Positions 35,977 through 45,293 of a stretch of DNA of 64,000 nucleotides are shown in pieces. How positions within the stretch are numbered: the first letter of the stretch is position 1; the number at the start of each line of letters is the position of its first letter. Below the pieces are notes generated by a model, which was given only the letters and a program-made list of their open reading frames with translations, ran no database searches and was not told where the DNA came from. Where the stretch lies: assembly GCF_000282355.1 (NCBI RefSeq), contig NZ_AKJL01000001.1, forward strand, positions 1 through 64,000, in the 5' to 3' direction. This stretch comes from Pseudomonas sp. GM49. GTDB taxonomy: Bacteria; Pseudomonadota; Gammaproteobacteria; Pseudomonadales; Pseudomonadaceae. The translations under genes were made by a program, and so were the position numbers.

Positions 35977-36507
35977 TCAGACGTGGATCGCCACTTTCAG
36001 GGCTTCCAGGGATGGCGAGGCCGCGATGCCGACTTCGGTGCACAATTCCAGCACCCGTGGCACGTCATTGCCGTAGACCAGGACCACCTGCAATTCGTCA
36101 TCGAGCAACTGGCTGAAGTTCATCAGCGTGTAGCCACCGTTTTCCTTGTTCATGCTGCTCATCTGCACCTGGATGCGGTTGAGCGCGGTCAGGGCTTCGG
36201 TCTTGGCCAGTTGCTTGGGCTTGAGATTGAACTCCACCCCCGGGCCGAACGAAGCGACGATCTGGGCGAACAGGTCCATGTAGGTGTCAGCCTGGAACAG
36301 CACCGTTTCCGGCAGACTGCCGACCACCACCCACTCACCCAGCGGGATCGGGAAGGTTTCGTCGTAGTTGATGTCCGGATTGGCTTTCAGGAAAGCATCC
36401 TGATCGGCGTAGGCCTGGGCCGCTTCGTCCGCGACCTTGAGGATTTCGTCTTCGCCCATGCACCCGGAGCTGATTTTGCTGATGAGTTCGACGAGTGCGG
36501 CTTTCAT
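35977..36507 (-). CDS. Conserved hypothetical protein (176 aa)
   Basis: A 176-residue soluble protein beginning MKAALVELISKISSGCMGEDEIL. AGGAT lies upstream of the ATG at 36507. The acidic, mixed alpha/beta sequence includes FPIPLGEWVVVGSLPETVLFQ and ELQVVLVYGNDVPRVLELC. I believe it is conserved in Pseudomonas but no function or named domain is known to me. No membrane segment or signal peptide. It is apparently monocistronic, with a repeat block upstream. Confidence 0.78.
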   Translation of the reverse strand: MKAALVELISKISSGCMGEDEILKVADEAAQAYADQDAFLKANPDINYDETFPIPLGEWVVVGSLPETVLFQADTYMDLFAQIVASFGPGVEFNLKPKQLAKTEALTALNRIQVQMSSMNKENGGYTLMNFSQLLDDELQVVLVYGNDVPRVLELCTEVGIAASPSLEALKVAIHV

Positions 36508-36577
36508 GGGGCGGATCCTGTAGCGAGGTGAATTTTGAGGGCGCGAAGGATACCGCATAAAGCAGACGCTGCGGACC

Positions 36578-36730
36578 TTGTGGCGAGGGGGCTTGCCCCC
36601 GTTCGGCTGCGAAGCAGTCGTGAACCCGGCAGCCGCGGTGGACCTGGATAATCGCAGTCGCAGGTATCAGGGCCGCTTCGCGACCCAACGGGGGCAAGCC
36701 CCCTCACCACAAAAGCCCCCTCGCCACAGG
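36578..36730. repeat. Different REP-like family (GGGGGCTTGCCCCC core)
   Basis: TGTGGCGAGGGGGCTTGCCC at 36579 onward and its inverted copy at 36687-36712 enclose about 84 bp. A third partial arm (CCCCCTCGCCACAGG) follows at 36716-36730. The arm sequence differs from the other REPs in the window. Confidence 0.8.
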
Positions 36731-36738
36731 GTTCAACG

Positions 36739-37257
36739 TCAGCCCAGCAGTTTTTCCAGCTGCGCAACCGTATCGGCAGCCCCCATGGTCCTGGCAGCTT
36801 CCAGCGCGGTGATGCCATTGGCGTCCTTGGCTTTCGGGTCGGCGCCCTTGCTGATCAGGTAATCGACCACTTCGACGCGATTGAACATCGCCGCCATCAT
36901 CAGCGCCGTGCGGCCATCGAAGGACGAACCTTCAACCTGCGCGCCGCCGTCGACCAAGGCCTTGATCACCGCCAGGTCGCCCTTGAAGGCGGCGCCGGCA
37001 ATCGGGCTCTGGCCGTTGTCATTGCGGATCTCCGGGTCGGCCTTGTGCTCCAGCAGGACTTTGACCGTATCCACATGACCGTGATACGCGGCCAGCATCA
37101 GCAAGGTATCGCCCTTGTGGTTACGCAGGTTCGGCGGCAAACCCTTGGTCAACAGCGCAGCCATCATCGCCGCATCGCCCTCCCGAGCCTTGTTGAATAC
37201 CTGTTCGGTGAATTCGGCGGCTTCTTCGGGGGTCATCTGGCGGCTTTTGTCTGACAT
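36739..37257 (-). CDS. Ankyrin repeat protein
   Basis: A 172-residue protein with about four ankyrin repeats, such as KGDTLLMLAAYHGHVDTVKVLL, NGQSPIAGAAFKGDLAVIKALV and DGRTALMMAAMFNRVEVVDYLI (each 22 residues or so). No signal peptide, so it is probably cytoplasmic and acts by protein contacts. The start at 37257 was chosen because MSDKSRQMTPEEAAEF is the natural N-terminus; the in-frame upstream codon adds only four residues. In Pseudomonas such proteins sometimes accompany catalases, which is not the case here. Confidence 0.9.
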   Translation of the reverse strand: MSDKSRQMTPEEAAEFTEQVFNKAREGDAAMMAALLTKGLPPNLRNHKGDTLLMLAAYHGHVDTVKVLLEHKADPEIRNDNGQSPIAGAAFKGDLAVIKALVDGGAQVEGSSFDGRTALMMAAMFNRVEVVDYLISKGADPKAKDANGITALEAARTMGAADTVAQLEKLLG

Positions 37258-37354
37258 TGGGCACTCCAATTTCTGTCATTCGTAAAAGCCGACAGTTTCC
37301 CGAGCACTCCCGGCACTGTCACTTGTTTTTTCTCATGGACCGCCATAGCCAGAT

Positions 37355-39193
37355 TCAATAGCGGTACTTGCCGCCGTGAATATCAGACAACAACTGCTCC
37401 GTGACCTGCACGTAAGTCTGGGTCCCCGGCAGCCAGGCATAGATCGGGTCATCACCGGTTTTGCCCGGGTCGAAGGCCTCGTCCTTGAGTCGGGTCTTCT
37501 GATATTTGAAAGTCCCGGTGGTTTCCATTTTCACTTTCACCCGCAGGAACAACGGCACAGCATAGGCGGGCATTTGCTCACGGGCGAAGGCCAGCAGTTC
37601 GCTGAAGTCCAGGGTTGCCAGGGATTCGGCGGGAGTGATCGCCGCCATCCCGGCCCGGCCATTGGTGTTGCGGATTTCCACGCCATAGGCCACGGCTTCG
37701 GAAATATGCGGGTGTTGCAGGAGGATGTTTTCAACCTCCGTGGTCGAGACGTTTTCGCCCTTCCAGCGGTAGGTGTCACCCAGGCGGTCGACAAACTGCG
37801 CATGACCAAAGCCGATGTTGCGCAACAGGTCGCCGGTGTTGAAGTAGCGGTCGCCCTGCTCGAACACATCGTGGAGCACGACCCTGGCGGTTTTCTGCGG
37901 ATCGGTGTAGCCGTCCAGCGGTGCCTTGTCGTCGATTTTTGCTAGCAACAACCCCTGCTCTCCCTTGGCGACCTTGCGCATCAGCCCATTGGCCTGACGA
38001 ATCGGCGCGCCGCTGTCGTGGTCGTATGCGACCAGCTCCCAGCGCATCAGGGAAAAACCGATGGTGTTGTCGAAATTCAGAATGTTGGTGAACCCGATAT
38101 TGCCGTCGCTGGCGGCGTACAGCTCGCAGATGTGATTCACCGCAAAGCGGGTCTTGAACTCTTTCCAGGCGCCGGGACGCAAGCCGTTGCCGATCATTTT
38201 CTTCACGTCGTGCCGGTTGTCGTCGGCGCTGGGCGGTTGATCGACCAGGTAGCGGCACAGTTCTCCGACATAACCGATGGTGGTCGCCCGGTATTTGCGC
38301 ACGTCGTTCCAGAACTGACTGGCGCTGAACTTGCGGCGGATGGCGAACCCGCTGGCACCACTGACGGCCGAACCCCAGCACACGCAAAGCCCCGTGGCGT
38401 GGTACAGCGGCAAGGTGCAATAGACGATATCGTCCGCACGCATGTCCAGGGCGATCATGCCGAAACTCGCAGAGCTGCGCATCCAGCGACCGTGCTTGAA
38501 CACGCCAGCCTTGGGCAGCCCCGTGGTGCCCGAGGTGTAGATATAAAAGCAGGGATCGTCGAAGAAAATCTGCTGGCTGCTGGCCGGGTTGTCGCTGGCG
38601 TCGTCGAGACTGACGGTCATCAGGTTGATGAAACCTTCAGGCGCGATGCCCGGTTGGCGAGAGGTGTCCTGATCGGCGACGAACCAGGTGCGCTCGGCCT
38701 TGATCGACACCCGGTCACGAACCGCCAGGTACACCGGGACCAACTCCTCCCCGACAATGATCGCCGCCGGCGCCACCAGATTCACACTGTGCACCAGGGT
38801 GTCGCGGGTCTGTGAGGTATTGAGCAACGCGCTGATCGCGCCGACCTTGGCCACCGCCAGAATCGTCACCAGCAGTTCGGGGCGGTTCTCGATGAAGACC
38901 GCTACCACATCACCCTTGCCGATGCCTTGGCCGCTCAAGTGATGGGCGATGCGGTTGGCCCATTGATTGACCTCGGAATAACTGAGCGTTACGTCGCCTT
39001 GCAACAACGCCGGGCCATCCGGGTTGCGCAACGTGGCTTGCTCGAAACTCCAGCCCAAACCACACGCCTGGGTCGGGTCCTTGACGTTGGCGACCTTCAT
39101 GCCCTTGACCACCCGGGGGATGGCTTTGGCAATGGAAGGCAGCTTGCGGAGCATCATGCCCCAGGTAATCGTGTCGTTCGACGTGCGGCTCAT
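37355..39193 (-). CDS. Long-chain acyl-CoA synthetase (FATP-like)
   Basis: A 612-residue AMP-forming enzyme that activates fatty acids with CoA. The phosphate-binding motif YTSGTTGLPKAG starts near residue 217, YFNTGDLLRNIG and RLGDTYRWKGENVSTTEVE form the hinge region, and a C-terminal lysine lies in TGTFKYQKTRLK. The overall form matches the FATP/very-long-chain subgroup (often named long-chain-acyl-CoA synthetase) rather than FadD1/FadD2. It is a single gene. Confidence 0.92.
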   Translation of the reverse strand: MSRTSNDTITWGMMLRKLPSIAKAIPRVVKGMKVANVKDPTQACGLGWSFEQATLRNPDGPALLQGDVTLSYSEVNQWANRIAHHLSGQGIGKGDVVAVFIENRPELLVTILAVAKVGAISALLNTSQTRDTLVHSVNLVAPAAIIVGEELVPVYLAVRDRVSIKAERTWFVADQDTSRQPGIAPEGFINLMTVSLDDASDNPASSQQIFFDDPCFYIYTSGTTGLPKAGVFKHGRWMRSSASFGMIALDMRADDIVYCTLPLYHATGLCVCWGSAVSGASGFAIRRKFSASQFWNDVRKYRATTIGYVGELCRYLVDQPPSADDNRHDVKKMIGNGLRPGAWKEFKTRFAVNHICELYAASDGNIGFTNILNFDNTIGFSLMRWELVAYDHDSGAPIRQANGLMRKVAKGEQGLLLAKIDDKAPLDGYTDPQKTARVVLHDVFEQGDRYFNTGDLLRNIGFGHAQFVDRLGDTYRWKGENVSTTEVENILLQHPHISEAVAYGVEIRNTNGRAGMAAITPAESLATLDFSELLAFAREQMPAYAVPLFLRVKVKMETTGTFKYQKTRLKDEAFDPGKTGDDPIYAWLPGTQTYVQVTEQLLSDIHGGKYRY

Positions 39194-39562
39194 GATGCTC
39201 CCGTTCGATCTTTTTATTGTCGGGCTGCGATGACTGAATCCGAAAATACGTCAACGGTTCTTGAGCTGTACACGCGGTTTTTGAAATGTTTTGTATCTAC
39301 GATCTTGATCCGCGATCTTGATCCGCAACAACGGTGTGAAAATTCGTGATCTCACCCACGCCAATTGGTTCCATCGAGTCGCCGACGTACCTGCAAAATG
39401 CAGGATGCACGATGGCCATTCATGCAGATTGCACGAAAGCAAAAATCACTGAAAACCGTAACATATTGTTTTTGCTCAATATTATTCAGCTGAAATGAAT
39501 GGCACAAAGGCTGCAACAGTCTCTCCATGCTTGCCATTCAAATCATCATGGAGCTGAACGAC
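39194..39562. other. Intergenic region with a tandem 13-mer and a dyad
   Basis: Two adjacent copies of GATCTTGATCCGC lie at 39301-39326. An AT-rich dyad ATATTG-N8-CAATAT lies at 39463-39482, upstream of the DUF3509 gene, and may be an operator. No gene is supported. Confidence 0.5.
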
Positions 39563-39841
39563 ATGAGCCTTATCCAGGAAAAATTTTCGTCCTTATTCTC
39601 CAACTTCGCAGTCACTACCCAAGAGCGCCCTGACGGTGGGATCCTGCTGACCCTGGACGGCGGCGAAGGCAAAGTGTTCAAGCGCTCGATTTCCTACCAG
39701 CAGTTGCACAATGGCGATCAACTGTCGTGGGTCATCAGTGCGATTCGCCGCGACCTCGCTGAACAAGCCAGTGAGCTGCCGCAGATTTCCATGCTGCAGA
39801 GCCAGCAACGGTTTGCCCTGCCGACCTATCACACGCTGTAA
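39563..39841 (+). CDS. DUF3509 family protein
   Basis: A 92-residue protein of the Pseudomonas-restricted DUF3509 family, recognised from the start MSLIQEKFSSLFSNFAV and the pattern RSISYQQLHNGDQLSWVISAIRRDLA. GGAG nine bases before the ATG at 39563 decided the start over the ATG at 39548. Function unknown. A palindromic AT-rich site lies 80 bp upstream. Confidence 0.85.
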   Translation: MSLIQEKFSSLFSNFAVTTQERPDGGILLTLDGGEGKVFKRSISYQQLHNGDQLSWVISAIRRDLAEQASELPQISMLQSQQRFALPTYHTL

Positions 39842-39861
39842 ATAAAATTGCCGGAAAAACA

Positions 39862-39900
39862 CTGTGGGAGCGACGGTGCGAGCAAGCTCGCTCCCACAGG
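39862..39900. repeat. Degenerate REP hairpin
   Basis: TGTGGGAGCGA and its complement enclose a disrupted core between the DUF3509 and mtnC genes. Confidence 0.75.
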
Positions 39901-39911
39901 TTTTGAGGCGT

Positions 39912-40595
39912 TTAGAAACTAGCGGGATTTATCCGCGCAAAGCTGTCCACGGTGACATGCCCTGCCAGTTCCCCGCCCTCACGGGCCAATCCACAGGTGG
40001 CCATCCCCGCCGCACGCGCCGCATCCAGCTCTTCGACGATGTCGGACAGGAACAGAATCTGCCCCGCCTCGATGTTGATCGCCTGGGTGATGTTGGCGTA
40101 GGACTGCGCCTCGCGCTTAGGCCCTGACGTCGTATCGAAATAGCCGCTGAACAACGGCGTCAGGTCCCCCGCCTCGGAGCAACCGAAGATCAGCCGCTGG
40201 GCCTGGATCGAGCCGGACGAATAAACAAAAAGTTGATAACCGGCCTGATGCCAGTCTTTGAGCGCCTCAACGGCGTCCGGGTACACATGCCCCTTCAACT
40301 GCCCGGCTTGATAGCCCTGCTCCCAGACCATGCCCTGCAACGCTTTCAACGGCGTGGCCTTGCGGTCTTCGGCAATCCAGCCCAGCAGGATCTCGATGAC
40401 CCGTTCGACATCGGCATTCGGCTCGTTGCTGTCACGGCGTACGGCGGCCAGCTGTTCAGCTACGTCAGCGCGCTCGGCCTGCTGACGAACGAACTCCGGC
40501 AGATGTTTGGCGGCATAGGGAAACAGCACGTCGAACACAAAACTCACCGCGCTGGTGGTGCCTTCGATATCGGTGAGAATCGCTTTGATCGGCAT
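39912..40595 (-). CDS. mtnC: Enolase-phosphatase (methionine salvage)
   Basis: This 227-residue HAD enzyme converts 2,3-diketo-5-methylthiopentyl-1-phosphate to acireductone. Motif I is [13 protein letters not shown] (Asp9, Glu11), with [14 protein letters not shown] and [17 protein letters not shown] as later motifs. The ATG at 40595 follows GAGGA; the longer reading is not family-like. It is the last gene of the MFS-mtnB-mtnD-mtnC operon, four bases after mtnD. Confidence 0.95.
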   Translation of the reverse strand: MPIKAILTDIEGTTSAVSFVFDVLFPYAAKHLPEFVRQQAERADVAEQLAAVRRDSNEPNADVERVIEILLGWIAEDRKATPLKALQGMVWEQGYQAGQLKGHVYPDAVEALKDWHQAGYQLFVYSSGSIQAQRLIFGCSEAGDLTPLFSGYFDTTSGPKREAQSYANITQAINIEAGQILFLSDIVEELDAARAAGMATCGLAREGGELAGHVTVDSFARINPASF

Positions 40596-40599
40596 CGAC

Positions 40600-41145
40600 T
40601 CAGTCCTCAAGACGCGGAAATTGGCTGGCGATGTCTTCACCGGTGAAATTGGCCACCCAGCCTTCCGGGTTGTTGAACAAGCGAATCGCAATGAAGTGCG
40701 GATGCTCGCCCATGTCGAACCAGTGTTTGGTACCCGCAGGCACCGAGATCAGGTCGTTTTTCTCGCACAGCACCGCGTAGACATAATCGTCGATGTGCAG
40801 GGTAAACAGGCCGCGCCCGGCGACGAAAAATCGTACTTCGTCTTCACCATGGCGGTGTTCGTTGAGGAACTTGGCGCGCAATTCGGCTTTTTGCGGGTGG
40901 TCGCTGTTGAGGCTGATCACGTCGACGGTGATGTAACCGCGTTCGGTCATCAGCTGGTCGATTTGCGCCTGATAGGCAGCAATCACTTCATCCTGGCTCG
41001 CGCCCGGCTGGAGCTTGGTGGCGGCCTGCCAACGGTCGAAGCGCACGCCTTGTTCGGCCAGGGTCGAGGCGATGTCTTCGAAATGGGTCAGCACCTTGTT
41101 GGGAATTTCAGGGCTGGAGACGTGATAAACGGACAGGCTGCTCAT
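40600..41145 (-). CDS. mtnD: Acireductone dioxygenase (methionine salvage)
   Basis: A 181-residue cupin enzyme that splits acireductone with O2 to the methionine keto-acid precursor and formate (Fe form). All four metal ligands are seen: His97, His99 and Glu103 in [13 protein letters not shown], and His141 in AGTKHW. The length is typical. It lies between mtnB and mtnC in the same operon, with 20 and 4 bp gaps. Confidence 0.96.
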   Translation of the reverse strand: MSSLSVYHVSSPEIPNKVLTHFEDIASTLAEQGVRFDRWQAATKLQPGASQDEVIAAYQAQIDQLMTERGYITVDVISLNSDHPQKAELRAKFLNEHRHGEDEVRFFVAGRGLFTLHIDDYVYAVLCEKNDLISVPAGTKHWFDMGEHPHFIAIRLFNNPEGWVANFTGEDIASQFPRLED

Positions 41146-41165
41146 CAGGGCAACTCCTTAACGGT

Positions 41166-41792
41166 TCATGCTTTAAGGTTCAAGAGCGAGCGCATCTTCA
41201 ACTCGCACTCGAACAAAAATTCAAAGGCCTCGATCTGCCGCAGGGCATCGCTCATGTGCGCGCCCCAGGTGTAGAGGCCATGGCCGCGGATCAGGTAGCC
41301 GACGCAATCGGGATGGGCGTCAAGCCAAGGCTGCACCTTGGCGGCCAGGCGCGCAATGTCCTGGTCGTTGTCGAAAATCGGCACGCGCACCCGGGATTCG
41401 TGGGTCGTCACACCGCTGAAGGCCTTTTGCAGTTCGTAGTCTTCGAAATCGATGAAGTCTTGCGGTGTCAGGCGCGACAGCACGGTGGCATTCACCGAGT
41501 GGGTGTGCAGCACGGCACCGATCTCTGGGCGCCAGCTGTAGAGCTGGGTGTGCAGCAGGGTTTCGGCGGACGGCTTCTTGCCCGGTTCCAGGCTGTTGCC
41601 CGACAGGTCGGTGGCCAGCACATCGTCCATGCCGAGTTGCCCCTTGTGCTTGCCGGACACGGTCAGCAAGGCTTCGGTCGGTGACAAGCGGGTCGAGTAA
41701 TTGCTGCTGGTGGCCGGCGACCAACCGCGGCCATACAGAAAACGCCCGGCGTCGATGATTTCCTGGGCGAAGTGTTCACGGGTAAGGCTCAT
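41166..41792 (-). CDS. mtnB: Methylthioribulose-1-phosphate dehydratase (methionine salvage)
   Basis: A 208-residue class II aldolase-fold enzyme that dehydrates methylthioribulose-1-phosphate. Metal-binding parts are VLHTHSVNATVLSR and IRGHGLYTWG, and SPATSSNYSTRL is the substrate region. The ATG at 41792 overlaps the stop of the MFS gene (ATGA). mtnA, needed to make its substrate, is not in the window. Confidence 0.95.
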   Translation of the reverse strand: MSLTREHFAQEIIDAGRFLYGRGWSPATSSNYSTRLSPTEALLTVSGKHKGQLGMDDVLATDLSGNSLEPGKKPSAETLLHTQLYSWRPEIGAVLHTHSVNATVLSRLTPQDFIDFEDYELQKAFSGVTTHESRVRVPIFDNDQDIARLAAKVQPWLDAHPDCVGYLIRGHGLYTWGAHMSDALRQIEAFEFLFECELKMRSLLNLKA

Positions 41793-42943
41793 GGCCTGTC
41801 CTCTTGCATACATGTGGCAATGATAACGGCAGCCGCGACGGCTGCGAGGCTGGCAATACTAAAGGTCAATGCGGCGCCAAGGGCGTTCCAGCTGTAACCG
41901 GCGTACAACGCGCCCAATGCGCCACCGGTGCCGGCCAGAGCGGCATACAGCGCCTGACCCTGGCCTTGCTGGCGCGCGCCGAAACTACGTTGCACGAATT
42001 GAATGGCAGCGGCGTGAAAACTGCCGAACGTCGCTGCGTGCAGCACCTGGGCAAACAACAGAACCCACAGAAATTCCGCGAGCGTGCCCAGCAACAGCCA
42101 ACGCAACGCCGCCAGCAGAAAACTGGCCATCAGCACCCGGCGCAGCGAGACGCGCGCGAGGATCCGGCTCATGGCCAGAAACATCAGGACTTCGGCAACC
42201 ACGCCGACCGCCCAGAGCATGCCGATCACGCCGCGGCTGTAACCCAGTCGCTCAAGGTGCAGCGTTAAAAACGTGTAATACGGCCCGTGGCTCATCTGCA
42301 TCAGCGCCACGCAGGCGTAAAACGCCAATACGCCGGGGTTGCGCAGTTGCTTGAGAAATCCCTCCCCCGCCACCCGGTTGCCCGGCGCCGGTTGAGCGTT
42401 CGGCACCCACAGGCTGCTGAGCACAATACCGGCCAGGATCAGTACCAGCGCCGCCGGGTAAATGTCGAGGCTCAGCCATTCGAACAACCGCCCCAGCGCG
42501 ACCACGGTGATGATGAAACCGATCGAGCCCCACAGGCGAATCTGGCTGTAGCGCGAAGTCTGCCCTTGCAAGTGCGCCAGGGTGATGACTTCGAACTGCG
42601 GCAACACCGCGTGCCAGAAGAACGCATGCAAGGCCATGACCATCGCCAGCCAGGCGTAGGTCTTGCTGACGAAAATCAGCGAGAACGTCAGCAATGTGCA
42701 CACTGCGCCGAAGCGCACGATGGCCAGCCGCCGGCCGGTGTAGTCGCCCAGCCAGCCCCAGATGTTCGGCGCCACGCAACGCATCAGCATCGGGATCGCC
42801 ACCAGTTCGCCGATGCGCGCAGCACTGAACCCGAGGTGATCGAAGTACAGCGCCAGAAACGGCGCTGTCGAACCGAGCAAGGCGAAATAGAACAGATAGA
42901 AACTGGAGAGCCGCCAGTACGGGAGCGCCGCCACGCCGGTCAA
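41789..42943 (-). CDS. MFS transporter upstream of mtnBDC
   Basis: A 384-residue transporter of about 12 helices related to the HcaT (3-phenylpropionate) group. Typical parts are FYLFYFALLGSTAPFLALY at the start and LWGSIGFIITVVALG in the middle. It overlaps mtnB by ATGA and follows aroC by 25 bp, so it leads or joins the salvage operon. Import of a methylthio compound is a reasonable idea but unproven. The start is uncertain: TTG at 42943 or GTG at 42934, neither with a strong ribosome site. Confidence 0.85.
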   Translation of the reverse strand: MTGVAALPYWRLSSFYLFYFALLGSTAPFLALYFDHLGFSAARIGELVAIPMLMRCVAPNIWGWLGDYTGRRLAIVRFGAVCTLLTFSLIFVSKTYAWLAMVMALHAFFWHAVLPQFEVITLAHLQGQTSRYSQIRLWGSIGFIITVVALGRLFEWLSLDIYPAALVLILAGIVLSSLWVPNAQPAPGNRVAGEGFLKQLRNPGVLAFYACVALMQMSHGPYYTFLTLHLERLGYSRGVIGMLWAVGVVAEVLMFLAMSRILARVSLRRVLMASFLLAALRWLLLGTLAEFLWVLLFAQVLHAATFGSFHAAAIQFVQRSFGARQQGQGQALYAALAGTGGALGALYAGYSWNALGAALTFSIASLAAVAAAVIIATCMQEDRP

Positions 42944-42968
42944 ACCGCAGCGGCTGCAAGGTCAGCCA

Positions 42969-44060
42969 TTAAAGCTGACCCAGCACCGGCGTGCTCACAC
43001 GCACATCGGCGTTCTGCCCACGGTGACGCAGCAGGTGATCCATCAGCACGATGGCCATCATCGCTTCGGCAATCGGCGTGGCGCGGATGCCGACGCACGG
43101 GTCGTGACGCCCCTTGGTGATCACTTCCACCGGGTTGCCATGGATGTCGATGGAACGGCCCGGCGTGGTGATGCTCGACGTCGGCTTCAGCGCCAGGTGC
43201 GCAACGATTGGCTGACCGGAGGAAATACCGCCGAGAATGCCGCCCGCGTTATTGCTGAGGAAACCTTCCGGGGTCATTTCATCGCGATGCTCGGTGCCGC
43301 GCTGGGCGACGCTGGCGAAACCGGCGCCGATTTCCACGCCCTTGACCGCGTTGATGCTCATCAGCGCATGGGCCAGTTCGGCGTCGAGACGGTCGAAGAT
43401 CGGTTCGCCCAGGCCTGGCATCACGCCTTCGGCGACCACGGTGATCTTCGCGCCGACCGAATCCTGGTCGCGGCGCAACTGGTCCATGTAGGCTTCCAGT
43501 TCCGGCACCTTGTCCGGGTCCGGGCTGAAGAAAGCGTTCTGCTCGACCGATTCCCAGGTCTTGAACGGGATTTCAATCGGCCCGAGCTGGCTCATGTAGC
43601 CACGAATGACAATGCCCTGGCTGGCCAGGTATTTTTTCGCAATCGCACCGGCCGCGACGCGCATCGCGGTTTCGCGGGCCGAACTGCGACCGCCGCCGCG
43701 GTAGTCGCGCTCGCCGTACTTGTGGTGGTAGGTGTAGTCGGCGTGGGCCGGGCGGAACAGGTCCTTGATCGCCGAGTAGTCCTTGGACTTCTGGTCGGTG
43801 TTGCGGATCAACAGGCCGATGGAACAGCCGGTGGTACGCCCTTCGAACACGCCGGAGAGGATTTCGACTTCGTCGGCTTCCTGGCGCTGGGTGGTGTGGC
43901 GGCTGGTGCCGGGTTTGCGGCGATCCAGGTCACGCTGCAGATCCTCCAGGGATATCTCCAGGCCCGGTGGGCAGCCATCGACAATGGCGACCAACGCCGG
44001 ACCATGGCTTTCGCCCGCGGTGGTGACAGTGAACAGCTTGCCGTAGGTATTGCCGGACAT
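42969..44060 (-). CDS. aroC: Chorismate synthase
   Basis: The last enzyme of the shikimate pathway: EPSP to chorismate using reduced FMN. The 363-residue protein has the three signatures [14 protein letters not shown] (residues 16-29), [14 protein letters not shown]-type ([11 protein letters not shown]) and [17 protein letters not shown]. The ATG at 44060 gives [10 protein letters not shown], the standard start. The aroC-MFS-mtn order is conserved in pseudomonads. Its product feeds pabB in this window. Confidence 0.97.
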   Translation of the reverse strand: MSGNTYGKLFTVTTAGESHGPALVAIVDGCPPGLEISLEDLQRDLDRRKPGTSRHTTQRQEADEVEILSGVFEGRTTGCSIGLLIRNTDQKSKDYSAIKDLFRPAHADYTYHHKYGERDYRGGGRSSARETAMRVAAGAIAKKYLASQGIVIRGYMSQLGPIEIPFKTWESVEQNAFFSPDPDKVPELEAYMDQLRRDQDSVGAKITVVAEGVMPGLGEPIFDRLDAELAHALMSINAVKGVEIGAGFASVAQRGTEHRDEMTPEGFLSNNAGGILGGISSGQPIVAHLALKPTSSITTPGRSIDIHGNPVEVITKGRHDPCVGIRATPIAEAMMAIVLMDHLLRHRGQNADVRVSTPVLGQL

Positions 44061-44188
44061 GCAGGACGCTCCGTGAAATGAACCTGAATACGTAATGCGC
44101 GCCAGTATACGCAGGCTACCCAAGTAGTTCATCCTCGAACCTTATGGGTGCCTGTGAGTCCAACCGGCACCTTCTTGATGATGGCGCG

Positions 44189-45142
44189 ATGATGCTGCGA
44201 GTTCTAGCCTTGAGCCTTACCCTGATTTCCGGCTTCGCCCAGGCGACTGTCCTGCAACGACCGATCACATTGGATACAGGCACTGGCGAGCTTTTCGGCT
44301 CGCTGTTGCTGCCCAAATCCGACAATCGAGTACCGGTTGTCCTGATCATTTCCGGCTCCGGCCCTACGGATCGTGACGGAAACAACACCGACGGCGGGCG
44401 CAATGACAGCCTCAAGCGCCTGGCCTGGGTGCTGGCCAAACACAACATTGCCAGCGTGCGTTACGACAAACGTGGCGTGGCCGCGAGCCTGGCCGCGACC
44501 CCGGACGAACGCAACTTGACGGTAGAGGCTTATGTGTCCGATGCCCAAGCCTGGGGCCGGAAGCTCAAGACCGATCCGCGCTTCGGCAAACTGATTGTGC
44601 TGGGTCACAGCGAGGGCGCCTTGATCGCCAGCCTTGCTGCGCCGGGCATCGATGCCGACGCGGTGATTTCTGTTTCGGGTAGCGCAAGACCGGTGGATCA
44701 GGTCATTCGCGAGCAACTGGGCAATCGCCTGCCGCCACCGCTGATGCTGCGCAGCAATGAATTGCTCGACAGCCTCAAGGCCGGGAAACCCGACGACAAT
44801 GTGCCGCCACCCTTGCAGGCGATTTTCCGTCCGAGCGTACAGCCTTATCTGATTTCCCTGTTCCGCCAGGACCCGGCCGCGGCATTTGCCAAGCTGAAGA
44901 TGCCAGCGCTGATCATCCAGGGCAGCAACGACATCCAGGTTGGCGTCAATGACGCAAGGCTGCTCAAGGCGGCCAAACCGGACGCCGAACTGGCGCTGAT
45001 CGAGGGCATGAACCACGTCATGCGCATCGTGCCCAACGACGTCAAACGCCAGATGGCTTCCTATAAAGACCCGCAGTTGCCCCTGGCGGCGGAACTGGGC
45101 ACGCGAATCCTCGGGTTTATCGACGGACTTCGCACCAGTTAA
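44189..45142 (+). CDS. Secreted alpha/beta hydrolase
   Basis: A 317-residue exported hydrolase. The signal peptide is MMLRVLALSLTLISGFAQA. The early motif ISGSGPTDRDGNN forms the oxyanion region, and the nucleophile elbow is GHSEGA. The C-terminal acid and base lie in QGSNDIQVGVNDA and EGMNHVM. Such proteins are esterases or peptidases of the S9/S33-like group. Two adjacent ATGs (44189, 44192) are possible; an ATG at 44144 would place 15 residues before the signal peptide. A remarkable long hairpin follows the stop codon. Confidence 0.86.
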   Translation: MMLRVLALSLTLISGFAQATVLQRPITLDTGTGELFGSLLLPKSDNRVPVVLIISGSGPTDRDGNNTDGGRNDSLKRLAWVLAKHNIASVRYDKRGVAASLAATPDERNLTVEAYVSDAQAWGRKLKTDPRFGKLIVLGHSEGALIASLAAPGIDADAVISVSGSARPVDQVIREQLGNRLPPPLMLRSNELLDSLKAGKPDDNVPPPLQAIFRPSVQPYLISLFRQDPAAAFAKLKMPALIIQGSNDIQVGVNDARLLKAAKPDAELALIEGMNHVMRIVPNDVKRQMASYKDPQLPLAAELGTRILGFIDGLRTS

Positions 45143-45147
45143 GCGCT

Positions 45148-45205
45148 GCCGGGGGCGTTCTCAACCAGTTTTCACGGCGTGAAAATGGTTGAGAACGCCC
45201 CCGGC
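45148..45205. repeat. Near-perfect long hairpin (26-27 bp stem)
   Basis: The left arm 45149-45175 and right arm 45179-45204 are complementary over 26 pairs with one bulged G (45168) and a GGC loop; a further G-C pair closes it at 45148/45205. It starts six bases after the hydrolase stop codon. There is no T run on either side, so it is not a standard terminator. Confidence 0.85.
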
Positions 45206-45238
45206 CCTCCAGTCTTGAAAAAAACGGCCGATAAGCCT

Positions 45239-45266
45239 TTGTCGCCAGCAGATTGGCTGGCGACAA
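45239..45266. repeat. Second hairpin in the 5' region of the 45294 gene
   Basis: TTGTCGCCAGC-N6-GCTGGCGACAA, an 11-pair perfect stem, lies 28 bases before the ATG at 45294 and could be within its leader. Confidence 0.75.
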
Positions 45267-45293
45267 GCTGAGCTTGGACAGGATCTCGCCGTT

